Shown one piece after another: positions 1 through 7,435 of a stretch of DNA of 46,912 bases. Location of the stretch: assembly GCA_017464765.1 (NCBI GenBank), contig JAFTYK010000022.1:1-46912 (forward strand). Reading direction: 5' to 3'. The stretch comes from Ruminococcus sp. Lineage in GTDB: Bacteria; Bacillota; Clostridia; Oscillospirales; Acutalibacteraceae. Every line of letters begins with the position of its first letter. The stretch's first letter is position 1. The translations under genes and the position numbers were made by a program. The notes beneath the pieces were generated by a model. The model was not told the origin of the DNA, did no database searches, and saw only the letters and a list, made by a program, of their open reading frames with translations.

Positions 1-666
1 TCAAATGTTGCTGATCCAACAGCTTGGATGGGTTACATGCCATCAGGTAGCGATGAGAGCGATCCTTACGTTTTCTATGCTGACGTTCCAAAGGCTGTTA
101 CAACAATCATCTGGAACAATGCTGTTGACGGTGGTATGGATACTTCACAGCCTATCTACTACTGTGCTGCTCAGTCAATCAACATTCCTTGTGAGTTCTA
201 TGAGCCAGAAGAGTCTCCAAACTATCCAGAAGGACCAGACTCTTTCGATAACATGATCTTCGTTATCGACCCTGACCTCATTTCTATCAACGATCTTTCA
301 CTCAAGCAGACATGCGGTGGTGAGTGGTACTACTACTATGGTAACGGCTGCTATGGTTTCACAAAGGACGGCTCAGAAGCTGACTGTCTCCGTGACGACC
401 ACTATGATGCAGACGGCAACCACGTAGTTCCAGAGCATGAGCCAATCAAGACTCCTGAACTCCCAGCAATCGAAGTTGTTCCTGGCGACGTTGACGGTGA
501 CGGCGTTGTTTCTGTAATGGACGCTACTGAAATCCAGATGGTTCTCGCTCAGATGAAAGAGTGGATCTATCCTGAGGCTGAAATCGCTGCTGACTTTGAC
601 GGTGACGGCGTAGCTTCTGTTATGGACGCTACTGAAATCCAGATGGTTCAGGCTGGTCTTAAATAA
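1..666 (+). CDS. Dockerin-containing extracellular protein, 3' part
   Basis: The reading frame is open from base 1, so the 5' end lies outside the window and 221 codons are visible. Residues about 20-125 form a Trp/Tyr-rich region (IIWNNAVDGG, PEGPDSFDNMIFVIDPD, GGEWYYYYGNGCYG). It resembles small modules repeated in ruminococcal starch- and fibre-degrading proteins, but I cannot assign it to a named family. The last 60 residues are a type I dockerin with two calcium-loop/F-hand repeats (GDVDGDGVVSVMDATEIQ and ADFDGDGVASVMDATEIQ), which dock a protein onto a cohesin. The protein is probably a secreted enzyme or carbohydrate-binding component. Catalytic domains, if any, are upstream. A strong terminator follows. 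Confidence 0.85.
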   Translation, partial: SNVADPTAWMGYMPSGSDESDPYVFYADVPKAVTTIIWNNAVDGGMDTSQPIYYCAAQSINIPCEFYEPEESPNYPEGPDSFDNMIFVIDPDLISINDLSLKQTCGGEWYYYYGNGCYGFTKDGSEADCLRDDHYDADGNHVVPEHEPIKTPELPAIEVVPGDVDGDGVVSVMDATEIQMVLAQMKEWIYPEAEIAADFDGDGVASVMDATEIQMVQAGLK

Positions 667-691
667 TTAAGATTATTAATTAACTTTTATA

Positions 692-725
692 CATAAAGGT
701 CGTCTTTTGACGGCCTTTATGTTTT
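692..725 (+). terminator. Rho-independent terminator after the dockerin gene
   Basis: A 13-bp stem (CATAAAGGTCGTC, loop TTTT, GACGGCCTTTATG, with one G-U pair) is followed directly by five T. It ends the upstream dockerin transcript. Confidence 0.85.
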
Positions 726-749
726 TAGTAACGTTTTTGAGGTGAACTT

Positions 750-1202
750 ATGACTAAAGGCGAAAAGGCGAAAGCTCTGTTTTTAGAGGGATACAACTGC
801 GCTCAGGCAGTTTTTGGAGCATTTTGTGAAGATTTTGGCTTTGATTTTGATACAGCGATGAAACTTTCCTCCGGCTTTGGTGGAGGAATGGGCAGACTCA
901 GGGAAGTTTGCGGTGCGGTGAGCGGTATGTTTATGGTTTTTGATATGAAATACGGCTATATTTCTCCTGACGATAAATTGGGCAAAAAAGAGCTTTACTG
1001 TCATATTCAGGAGTTAGCGCGCCGTTTCGAAAGAGAGAACGGCTCAATTATCTGTAAAGAACTCTTAGGACTAACAGAAAAGAAAAGTGAACCTACTCCC
1101 GAAGACAGAACTAACGAGTACTACAAAAAACGCCCTTGTGCCGAACTTGTAAAAATCGCCGCAGATATAGTCGATGAGTATATGAAAAGCCTGAATAATT
1201 AA
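750..1202 (+). CDS. C_GCAxxG_C_C family protein
   Basis: This 150-residue protein belongs to the C_GCAxxG_C_C family (PF09719). Visible signatures are GYNCAQAVFGAF near residue 15, GFGGGMGRLREVCGAVSG near residues 42-59, and later single cysteines in YCHIQEL, ICKELLGL and RPCAELV. These conserved cysteines give the family its name and suggest metal binding or redox chemistry. The biochemical role is not established and I do not infer a substrate. The ATG is preceded by a GAGGTG ribosome site. The gene stands alone, between the terminator of the dockerin gene and a terminator shared with the convergent fumarase genes. Confidence 0.85.
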   Translation: MTKGEKAKALFLEGYNCAQAVFGAFCEDFGFDFDTAMKLSSGFGGGMGRLREVCGAVSGMFMVFDMKYGYISPDDKLGKKELYCHIQELARRFERENGSIICKELLGLTEKKSEPTPEDRTNEYYKKRPCAELVKIAADIVDEYMKSLNN

Positions 1203-1218
1203 CTTCATATATAAGAAA

Positions 1219-1247
1219 AGTCCACCGAAAAATCGGTGGACTTTTTT
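1219..1247 (+). terminator. Terminator between convergent genes
   Basis: A perfect 11-bp stem (AAGTCCACCGA / TCGGTGGACTT) with an AAAA loop is followed by T residues on the plus strand. On the minus strand it is flanked by a few T only. It ends the C_GCAxxG_C_C gene and may also serve the convergent fumarase operon. Confidence 0.85.
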
Positions 1248-1253
1248 ACTCAA

Positions 1254-1781
1254 TTATCTTTTATAAACATCGTTACCCAAAGAATCAATTGCTACAATAC
1301 ACGGAAAATCTTTCACGGTGTATTTATGAACCGATTCTGTACCTAAATCCTCAAAGCACACAGCTTCGTCTTTGACTACGCTTTTAGAAATCAACGCAGC
1401 AGCTCCGCCTATAGCTGCAAAATACACAGCACCATTACGTTTGATAGCCTCAATCACCTCATCACTGCGCTCACCTTTTCCTATCATAGCGGAAAGTCCC
1501 ATATCAAGTAGCATAGGTGTGTACTTATCCATACGATACGACGAAGTAGGGCCGCAAGGACCAATAACCGCACCCTCTTTCGCAGGAGCAGGTCCAACGT
1601 AATATATAGTTTCGTTTTCTACATTAATCGGTAAGTTCTCGCCGTTTTTTACCATATCATAAAAACGCTTATGCGCAGCATCTCTCGCAGTATAAAGCGT
1701 ACCTGAAAGCTCAACGCTGTCGCCTGCTCTAAGACACTTTATATCTTCTTTTTTTAGCGGTAAAGTAAGTTTTATGCTCAT
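1254..1781 (-). CDS. fumB: Fumarate hydratase (class I), beta subunit
   Basis: This 175-residue protein is the C-terminal (beta) half of two-subunit class I iron-sulfur fumarase/tartrate dehydratase. With the alpha subunit it interconverts fumarate and malate in the cytoplasm. The family hallmark is visible at residues about 65-105: GPAPAKEGAVIGPCGPTSSY followed by RMDKYTPMLLDMGLSAMIGKG, and AIGGAAALI follows near residue 123. In the E. coli enzyme both halves are one chain, while in clostridia they are separate, as here. The start is an ATG after GTGAGGTAATT, seven bases after the alpha-subunit stop, so the two are translated from one message. L(+)-tartrate dehydratase beta is the main alternative reading. 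The name fumB is used for the subunit, not the E. coli isozyme. Confidence 0.85.
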   Translation of the reverse strand: MSIKLTLPLKKEDIKCLRAGDSVELSGTLYTARDAAHKRFYDMVKNGENLPINVENETIYYVGPAPAKEGAVIGPCGPTSSYRMDKYTPMLLDMGLSAMIGKGERSDEVIEAIKRNGAVYFAAIGGAAALISKSVVKDEAVCFEDLGTESVHKYTVKDFPCIVAIDSLGNDVYKR

Positions 1782-1788
1782 AATTACC

Positions 1789-2640
1789 TCACAGTTCTAT
1801 GCTTTTATGACGGCATGCGTGACAACAGATATTCACCGCTACGGGGATTGATGCAATATGAGTTGGCGCGTACTCAATATTAACCTTCAAAGCTGTAGTT
1901 TTTCCGCCAAGCCCCGCAGGTCCGATGCCCATTTTATTGATTTCATCTAACAATTCACTCTCAAGTGAAGCATATCTTTCGTCATCGTTTTTGCTGTCTA
2001 CACTTCTGAAGGTAGCCTTTTTGGCAAGCTGCGCTGACTGTTCGAAAGTACCACCTATGCCCACACCAACAACTATCGGCGGACACGGGTTAGGTCCTGC
2101 TGTTCTCACAGTTTCCAGTACAAAATCTTTTACACCTTCGACAGAAGCAGACGGAGAAAGCATTTTAATTTTCGACATATTTTCACTGCCGAAGCCCTTA
2201 GCGCCTGCAGTAATTTTTAGCGTTTCACCAGGCACAATTTTTGTGTGAATAACAGCAGGTGTATTGTCATTAGTGTTTTTTCTGTCAAATACAGGGTCAT
2301 CAACCACAGATTTTCTAAGATAACCGTCTGTATATGCTTCTCTGACACCTTGATTTACAGCTTCATTGAAGTCACCGTCGACAATAAGCTTGTCGCCGTA
2401 CTCAACAAAAAGTATCGCCATGCCTGTATCCTGACATAAAGGAATCTGCTCTTTTCTCGCGATTTCATTATTCTTTAGAAGCTGGGATAAAACCGCCTTT
2501 GCTGTCTCACTTTCCTCTATTTCAAGCGCGTTGCTTAGTTTTTCTGTGATATCGTCGCCAATTTCACAGTTTAAGCTTATAAACAACGCTTTTACTGCAT
2601 TTTTTATATCTAAAGCCTTGATTTCTCTCATAAAATCCAC
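1789..2640 (-). CDS. fumA: Fumarate hydratase (class I), alpha subunit
   Basis: This 283-residue protein is the N-terminal (alpha) subunit of class I fumarate hydratase, which carries the oxygen-sensitive [4Fe-4S] cluster. Candidate cluster ligands are the cysteines in IPLCQDTGM (about residue 67), GPNPCPPIVVGVGIGGT (about residue 186) and NICCHACRH near the C-terminus. GAKGFGSENMSKIKML is also typical. The gene is first in a two-gene operon with the beta subunit. Its start ATG follows GAGGTGGATTTT. A good promoter (TTGAAA, 17 bp, TATACT) lies just upstream, back to back with the two-component regulator gene. In an anaerobe the likely job is the reductive branch of the TCA pathway; tartrate dehydratase is possible. 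Confidence 0.87.
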   Translation of the reverse strand: MDFMREIKALDIKNAVKALFISLNCEIGDDITEKLSNALEIEESETAKAVLSQLLKNNEIARKEQIPLCQDTGMAILFVEYGDKLIVDGDFNEAVNQGVREAYTDGYLRKSVVDDPVFDRKNTNDNTPAVIHTKIVPGETLKITAGAKGFGSENMSKIKMLSPSASVEGVKDFVLETVRTAGPNPCPPIVVGVGIGGTFEQSAQLAKKATFRSVDSKNDDERYASLESELLDEINKMGIGPAGLGGKTTALKVNIEYAPTHIASIPVAVNICCHACRHKSIEL

Positions 2641-2653
2641 CTCAATCTATCAT

Positions 2654-2682
2654 AGTATAAAATATTTTTACAGATATTTCAA
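2654..2682 (-). promoter_or_regulatory. Predicted promoter of the fumarase operon
   Basis: On the minus strand: TTGAAA, 17 bp, TATACT. It is placed about 15 bases upstream of the alpha-subunit start, so the 5' leader would be short. Confidence 0.6.
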
Positions 2683-2790
2683 TATCACATACTTTATGGT
2701 ATTATTGAAATGTTAATAGTTTTATATTGTTTTCAACATAAAACCGTCACATTGTTATTATAGAGTGAAAATGTAAAGGAGGCGTATATT

Positions 2791-3465
2791 ATGAGCAAGC
2801 TACTTATTGTTGACGATGAATTTCGAATCAGGGAACTCATCAAAAAATACGCACAATTTGAAGGACATACTGTGTTTGAGGCTGAAAACGGCTTAGAAGC
2901 TATAAGTATGTGCAGAGAAACACAGTTTGATATTATTATTATGGATATTATGATGCCACAGCTTAATGGCTTTCAGGCATGTGAAAAAATCAGAGAATTT
3001 TCCTCTACACCCATCATTATGCTGTCGGCATTAGGCGAAGAATATGACCGTATTCACGGCTTTGAGCTTGGCATCGACGACTATGTTGTAAAACCTTTTT
3101 CGCCAAAAGAGCTGATGATGAGAATATCGGCTGTTCTGAAACGCTCAGCAAAGTCTGACTCCGCTTTAAATGACAGATTTATCTATGAGGGTCTTTGTGT
3201 CGACTTTTCAGCACGCACGGTTGAAATTGATGGAGAGCGAATTAATATGACGCCAAAAGAGTACGATTTGTTCTTCTTTATGGTAAAAAACAAAGGTCTT
3301 GCGTTAACCAGAGAAACTTTGATAAGCAAAGTGTGGGGTTATGATTTCTTCGGCGATGACCGTACACTCGACACTCACATCAAGCTACTTAGAAAAAGTC
3401 TTAGAAGCTACGCAAATCTTATTGTAACTCTCCGAGGGGTGGGATATCGCTTTGAAACAAACTAA
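2791..3465 (+). CDS. OmpR/PhoB-family response regulator
   Basis: This 224-residue DNA-binding response regulator has an N-terminal receiver domain (residues 1-115). The acidic pair is VDDE near residue 9, the phospho-acceptor is Asp52 in IIIMDIMMP, and the conserved lysine is in DYVVKPFSPKE. A C-terminal winged-helix domain follows (about 130-222: MTPKEYDLFFFMVKN, then VWGYDFFGDDRTLDTHI and GVGYRFE). A strong AAAGGAGG precedes the ATG. The gene overlaps the histidine kinase gene by 14 bases, so the two are translationally coupled. The signal and regulon are unknown. It is adjacent and divergent to the fumarase operon, but nothing in the sequence proves it controls that operon. Confidence 0.93.
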   Translation: MSKLLIVDDEFRIRELIKKYAQFEGHTVFEAENGLEAISMCRETQFDIIIMDIMMPQLNGFQACEKIREFSSTPIIMLSALGEEYDRIHGFELGIDDYVVKPFSPKELMMRISAVLKRSAKSDSALNDRFIYEGLCVDFSARTVEIDGERINMTPKEYDLFFFMVKNKGLALTRETLISKVWGYDFFGDDRTLDTHIKLLRKSLRSYANLIVTLRGVGYRFETN

Positions 3466-4924
3466 CAGAAAACTGCCTTTGAGAGTTTATCTGTCGTGTG
3501 CATTTTTAGCTCTTTCTCTTGTCCTCATTGTTATAATGTGGCTTTTTCAGACGGTATTCTTCGACGATTTTTACCGCTCTATCAAAACGTTTCAGGCTGA
3601 GCGATGCGCTTTGAGTGTATCAAAAAACATCGAAGACGAGCAAATCACCGAGCTGCTTAAAGAAATTGAAGAGAAAAACGATATGGACGTTTCTCTCTAC
3701 GGCGTAACCAAATACAACTCAAATCCTATTTTTTCGCCGATCTACGCACCACATAATTTCATCAGCTCTCATTCAATTGTCAATATGAGTACGGTGTATG
3801 ATTGTTATTTTAAAGCTTTAGAAAACGGTGGCCAAACGACTATAAAATCAGAAAACATCCCCCCTAAATACAACAGATTTGGCATGGGGTTTGATGCACC
3901 GTTTGATAAGAAATCTTCTCAGCTACTCACCTGTGCTGTTATTACGCAAAGCGAAGATGAAGAATATCTTATATTGGTTGAATCAGATATCGCACCTGTC
4001 ACCAGCACTGTAGATACGCTGAAAGTCCAGCTTATTATTATGACTGTATTTATGGTGATAATCAGCATATTTTTCGCTGTTATCACAGCGCAATATCTCT
4101 CAAAACCGCTACACGACACCAACAAAAAAGCTAAACAGCTAGCAAACCAGAACTATAACATAGCTTTTTCGGGAGGTAACTACAGAGAATTGTGTGAACT
4201 AAATGACACGCTGACTTATTCCGCCCATGAACTGAGAAAAGTTGATGAGCTAAGGCGCGAATTGATAGCTAACATTTCTCATGACCTTAGAACTCCGCTC
4301 ACTATGATAACGGGATACTCTGAGGTAATGCGTGATATTCCGGGCGAAAATAATCCCGAAAATGTCCAGATTATCATCGACGAGGCGAACCGCCTTTCAA
4401 GCCTTGTTAGCGATTTGATGGACATTTCCAAGCTTGAATCAGGTACAGCCACAATGCAGGACAGTGTTTTCTGTATTACAGACTGCATCAAAGAAATCTT
4501 CAACCGTTACACAAAACTCATCGAGCAGGACGGCTACAATATCGTTTTTGAGTATGATACCGATGCTTACGTCAAAGCTGACCCGCTGAGAATCTCTCAG
4601 GTTTTGTACAACCTGATTAACAACGCGATTAACTACTCAGGCGATGACAAGACCGTCATTGTTAAGCAGAGTGTCAGCCCGAATAACGTTTGTATTGAAG
4701 TTATCGACCATGGTGTAGGTATCGAAGAAGACAAGATACCATATATCTGGGACAGATATTACAAAGTCGACAAGGAACATAAAATGGCAGTTGTTGGCAC
4801 AGGACTCGGACTATCAATAGTCAAGAATATCCTAGGCAGATATGACGCTCAATACGGTGTGAAATCCACCCTTGGTTTCGGAAGCGATTTCTGGTTTGTT
4901 CTCAAAACAGTTGAAAAAGAATAG
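3452..4924 (+). CDS. Membrane sensor histidine kinase
   Basis: This 490-residue kinase partners the preceding response regulator. Its parts are: transmembrane segment 1 (about residues 11-33), an extracellular sensor of about 150 residues, transmembrane segment 2 (about 190-213), HAMP linker, HisKA domain with His277 in ANISHDLRTPLTMI, and HATPase_c domain with the N box (NLINNAINYSGD), G1 (DHGVGIEEDKIP), F box (IWDRYYKVDK) and G2 (GTGLGLSIVKNILGRY). The start is TTG at 3452, inside the end of the regulator gene, after GAGGGGTGGGA. No nearby ATG fits better. The sensor domain matches nothing I recognise, so the stimulus is unknown. A terminator follows directly. Confidence 0.93.
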   Translation: MKQTNRKLPLRVYLSCAFLALSLVLIVIMWLFQTVFFDDFYRSIKTFQAERCALSVSKNIEDEQITELLKEIEEKNDMDVSLYGVTKYNSNPIFSPIYAPHNFISSHSIVNMSTVYDCYFKALENGGQTTIKSENIPPKYNRFGMGFDAPFDKKSSQLLTCAVITQSEDEEYLILVESDIAPVTSTVDTLKVQLIIMTVFMVIISIFFAVITAQYLSKPLHDTNKKAKQLANQNYNIAFSGGNYRELCELNDTLTYSAHELRKVDELRRELIANISHDLRTPLTMITGYSEVMRDIPGENNPENVQIIIDEANRLSSLVSDLMDISKLESGTATMQDSVFCITDCIKEIFNRYTKLIEQDGYNIVFEYDTDAYVKADPLRISQVLYNLINNAINYSGDDKTVIVKQSVSPNNVCIEVIDHGVGIEEDKIPYIWDRYYKVDKEHKMAVVGTGLGLSIVKNILGRYDAQYGVKSTLGFGSDFWFVLKTVEKE

Positions 4925-4927
4925 AAG

Positions 4928-4957
4928 AAAGCCGACTTTTATGTCGGCTTTTGTTTT
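4928..4957 (+). terminator. Terminator after the two-component operon
   Basis: A 9-bp stem AAAGCCGAC / GTCGGCTTT with a six-base loop, followed by TGTTTT, starts four bases after the kinase stop codon. Confidence 0.85.
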
Positions 4958-4966
4958 GCAAACATC

Positions 4967-4995
4967 TTGTAATACTCAATGGTAAGTGGTAGAAT
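4967..4995 (+). promoter_or_regulatory. Predicted promoter of the zinc-ribbon protein gene
   Basis: TTGTAA, 17 bp, TAGAAT, with an extended -10 TGG just before the -10 box. It lies 37 bases upstream of the ATG. Confidence 0.55.
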
Positions 4996-5032
4996 AAAAG
5001 CATAAACTCAATGTTATCTAAGGAGGATAAAT

Positions 5033-5899
5033 ATGTTTTGTAAAAATTGCGGTAAAGAATTAGAAAACTCAGCTAAGTTCTGCGATAACTGTGGCGCACC
5101 ACAAACTGAAACGCCTGTTTCACAGCCTGATGTAGCAAAGGATTATGCCCCACAAAATACTGTTCCACAGGGCGTTACACAGAATAATCCGGTGAACGCT
5201 TCTGTGCCTTATAACGCTAACGCTCCACAACAACCAATTAAACCTAAGAAATCTTCAACAGGTTGTATTGTTGCGATTATTATTGCTTGTGTTATTTTTG
5301 CTTTAGCAGTAATCGGAGTAATTGGTATTATAGTTTTCAGCGTAAACACCAGTAAAGATGTAGCTTCAAATCCTGAGTTTACATTATCTGATGACCTTGA
5401 TGTTTCTGACTATGTTGATGAAAACGTAGAAGTACAAGATGATGTAGCAAATGCTGATTATCTTGAGATTTTCTCTTCACATAACATTGTTGACTCTCCA
5501 TCACTGTTCATCGGTCTTGAGTCAAGAGCCTTTGCAAGCGTTTTAGAAGATGGCACAATTGATAAAATGGAATTTGCCTACGATAATGATATAGTAGAAG
5601 AACTTATTGAAACAATCTATTATCCGCTTGCTGATGTAGACGAGAGTCTTGTTGATGACCTCGACAAATCTATGAAAGAAAGTTTTGCTGATGCTGATGC
5701 GCTTGATTGTTGCACGGTTACTTATGAAACAACATCAGATTACTACATCATCAAAATCCATTCAACGGAAATGGACAACGCCACTAACCTCAAAGCACTT
5801 TCTGACGCAAGTGTTTTGGTGTACGACGGCTTCTTAACTTCTCTTTCAATGGACCAAACCGCTGACAATCTTATTTCTGACGGATATATCGAGCGATAA
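5033..5899 (+). CDS. Zinc-ribbon single-pass membrane protein
   Basis: This 288-residue protein begins with a zinc-ribbon (CKNCG at residues 3-7 and CDNCG at 18-22, two CxxC knuckles). A disordered Pro/Gln/Asn-rich segment follows (about 25-72), then one hydrophobic membrane span (about 77-103, ACVIFALAVIGVIGIIVF), then an acidic linker and a predicted extracellular C-terminal domain of about 150 residues. That domain resembles no family I can name. The layout (cytoplasmic zinc ribbon, one span, external domain) is common in Firmicutes cell-surface proteins of unknown role. It has its own promoter, a strong AAGGAGG site and a terminator, so it is monocistronic. Confidence 0.8.
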   Translation: MFCKNCGKELENSAKFCDNCGAPQTETPVSQPDVAKDYAPQNTVPQGVTQNNPVNASVPYNANAPQQPIKPKKSSTGCIVAIIIACVIFALAVIGVIGIIVFSVNTSKDVASNPEFTLSDDLDVSDYVDENVEVQDDVANADYLEIFSSHNIVDSPSLFIGLESRAFASVLEDGTIDKMEFAYDNDIVEELIETIYYPLADVDESLVDDLDKSMKESFADADALDCCTVTYETTSDYYIIKIHSTEMDNATNLKALSDASVLVYDGFLTSLSMDQTADNLISDGYIER

Positions 5900-5919
5900 G
5901 TAAATTTTTGAATGTTTTT

Positions 5920-5951
5920 AAGCCACGAAATCAATCGTGGCTTTCTCTTTT
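5920..5951 (+). terminator. Terminator after the zinc-ribbon gene
   Basis: The 9-bp stem AAGCCACGA / TCGTGGCTT with a six-base loop is followed by TCTCTTTT. Confidence 0.8.
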
Positions 5952-5977
5952 ACTTTTTTTAGAAATTTTTACAAGTT

Positions 5978-6015
5978 TTGAAACTTTTTTGTATTTTCAG
6001 GGATTTTATATATGA
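5978..6015 (+). promoter_or_regulatory. Candidate ECF-type promoter, first sigma gene
   Basis: TTGAAAC at 5978-5984 and TTTTATATATGA at 6004-6015, separated by 19 bases. Nearly the same pair of blocks, 20 bases apart, lies upstream of the third ECF sigma gene (29681-29719, minus strand). GAAAC is a common core of ECF -35 elements. Autoregulation is inferred, not shown. Confidence 0.4.
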
Positions 6016-6028
6016 AGGGGGTAGAAAA

Positions 6029-6517
6029 ATGGCACAAATGCAGTTTTTTGGACTAAGCTACGAAGAAGTAGTCAAAAAGTACAAACAGACTGTCGGCGCG
6101 GTGTGTATTATGCGACTTAAAAGCTACGCTGACGCTGAAGACTGCTTCCAGAATACCTTCTTCAAGCTGTATAGAAATCCCCCTGATTTTAACGATGAAG
6201 AACATTTGAAAGCGTGGCTTATCCGTGTTGCCATCAACGAGTGTAACAAACACATTCGCAATAACAAACGCTTCGTTACGTTGGAAAACGACTGTAACAG
6301 TGCCGTTTTCTTTCCCGAAGAAAGATGCGATATGTCGTGGGCGCTACTAAAACTCGACGATAAATACCGACAGGTGCTTTATCTTTACTATGGTGAAGGC
6401 TACGACATCAAGGAAATTGCAAATCTTTTAGAAAAGAACGAAAACACAGTGAAAACCCTGATGCGACGAGGTAAGGAAAAGCTTAGGAAAATCTACGGAG
6501 GTGAGAATGATGAGTGA
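6029..6517 (+). CDS. ECF-type RNA polymerase sigma factor (copy 1)
   Basis: This 162-residue sigma-70-family protein has only regions 2 and 4, as in ECF sigma factors. Region 2 is at about residues 20-85 (MRLKSYADAEDCFQNTFFKL, then HLKAWLIRVAINECNKHIR). Region 4 is at about 103-158 (LDDKYRQVLYLYYGEGYDI, then KEIANLLEKNENTVKTLMRRG). I chose the ATG at 6029 because GAAGGGGG lies just upstream and because the other two copies begin at the matching place. It overlaps the next gene, a single-pass membrane protein that I infer to be its anti-sigma factor. It is very similar to the sigma factors at 8234 and 29174. Confidence 0.9.
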   Translation: MAQMQFFGLSYEEVVKKYKQTVGAVCIMRLKSYADAEDCFQNTFFKLYRNPPDFNDEEHLKAWLIRVAINECNKHIRNNKRFVTLENDCNSAVFFPEERCDMSWALLKLDDKYRQVLYLYYGEGYDIKEIANLLEKNENTVKTLMRRGKEKLRKIYGGENDE

Positions 6518-7394
6518 GTTTAATTTTGATAAATTAAAGAATCATGAAATTCCCGACTCCTGGGTAAGCGGTGCGCTGAATGTTCCGCCACAGACGGAGA
6601 AAGAGCCGATTATTTACCCGAATTTTACTAAAACGCTCGCTTTTGTAGCGACTTTAGTGGTAGTGTGCGCTCTTAGTGTCACCCTCTTCTTTTTAACACA
6701 AAAGGGCGACATACTACCAAAAGAGCCTACAATTCCTACTACAGAAAGTTTTGAAACTCAAACTGTCACTCCTACATATAACAGTAGCGATGAGACAAAG
6801 AAAGTAACAGACGAAACTACTTCCACACAAACTGAAGACCCCCAAGATGAAGAAACTCAAGCTGACGAAACCATAAAGAGTGAACCAACTGAAGAAAAAA
6901 CAGAAAAAGAAACCTCAAAACCTACACAAAGTCAAACACAAAAACCTACACAAAACCCATCAAGTAAGCCTAACGGAGACAAAACCCCGAGTAATCCTGA
7001 TTCAAACAACCCCGCGGGTAAGCCTAATTCAAGTAAACCTTCATTAAACCCCGAACACCCTGAAGATGCACCTGTTTCAACCGAAGACATTGATGGTCCG
7101 TCATTAGAACCCGATAGCTATTTATCCTTCAGTGCTATTGTTGACAAAAGCAAACTCAACGGTTCGAATACGGTTTATTTCAGTATAAGAAGTAACGATA
7201 TGGAAGATATGTGGACAGAATCAGAACCGCAAAAGTTTCCTGCTCAGATTTCTCACACATCGGGTAATAATGCTATCTTAAAATTCTACCCCGTTCCAAA
7301 TGAGCTGGTGCCTAAAAGTGGTAACTACATATACTGCTTTTATAATAGCAAAGGCGAAGTGATTTTCGCAGATGTAAAATATATAGTAGTTTAA
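6510..7394 (+). CDS. Putative transmembrane anti-sigma/sensor protein (copy 1)
   Basis: This 294-residue protein overlaps the sigma gene. Its cytoplasmic part is short (1-38, FNFDKLKNHEIPDSWVSGAL) and a single membrane span covers about 41-63. A Thr/Glu/Pro/Lys/Ser-rich linker of about 140 residues could cross the wall, and a C-terminal extracellular domain of about 90 residues ends in NYIYCFYNSKGEV. The short cytoplasmic motif, the linker and the terminal domain recur in the proteins at 8716 and 28222. No zinc anti-sigma motif (HxxxCxxC) is visible, so the anti-sigma role rests on genetic coupling and topology. The start is the second of two adjacent ATGs, eight bases after GGAGG; the one at 6507 is possible. 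Confidence 0.75.
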   Translation: MSEFNFDKLKNHEIPDSWVSGALNVPPQTEKEPIIYPNFTKTLAFVATLVVVCALSVTLFFLTQKGDILPKEPTIPTTESFETQTVTPTYNSSDETKKVTDETTSTQTEDPQDEETQADETIKSEPTEEKTEKETSKPTQSQTQKPTQNPSSKPNGDKTPSNPDSNNPAGKPNSSKPSLNPEHPEDAPVSTEDIDGPSLEPDSYLSFSAIVDKSKLNGSNTVYFSIRSNDMEDMWTESEPQKFPAQISHTSGNNAILKFYPVPNELVPKSGNYIYCFYNSKGEVIFADVKYIVV

Positions 7395-7435
7395 TCTTTC
7401 ACGCCACACATAAATAACCCTAAGGAGGTATCCCT

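Noticed and set aside
2730..2738. TTTTCAACA upstream of the response regulator gene.
   Set aside because: A single copy with no trios. It overlaps a plausible -35 element (TCAACA, 17 bp, TATTAT), so a promoter explanation suffices.
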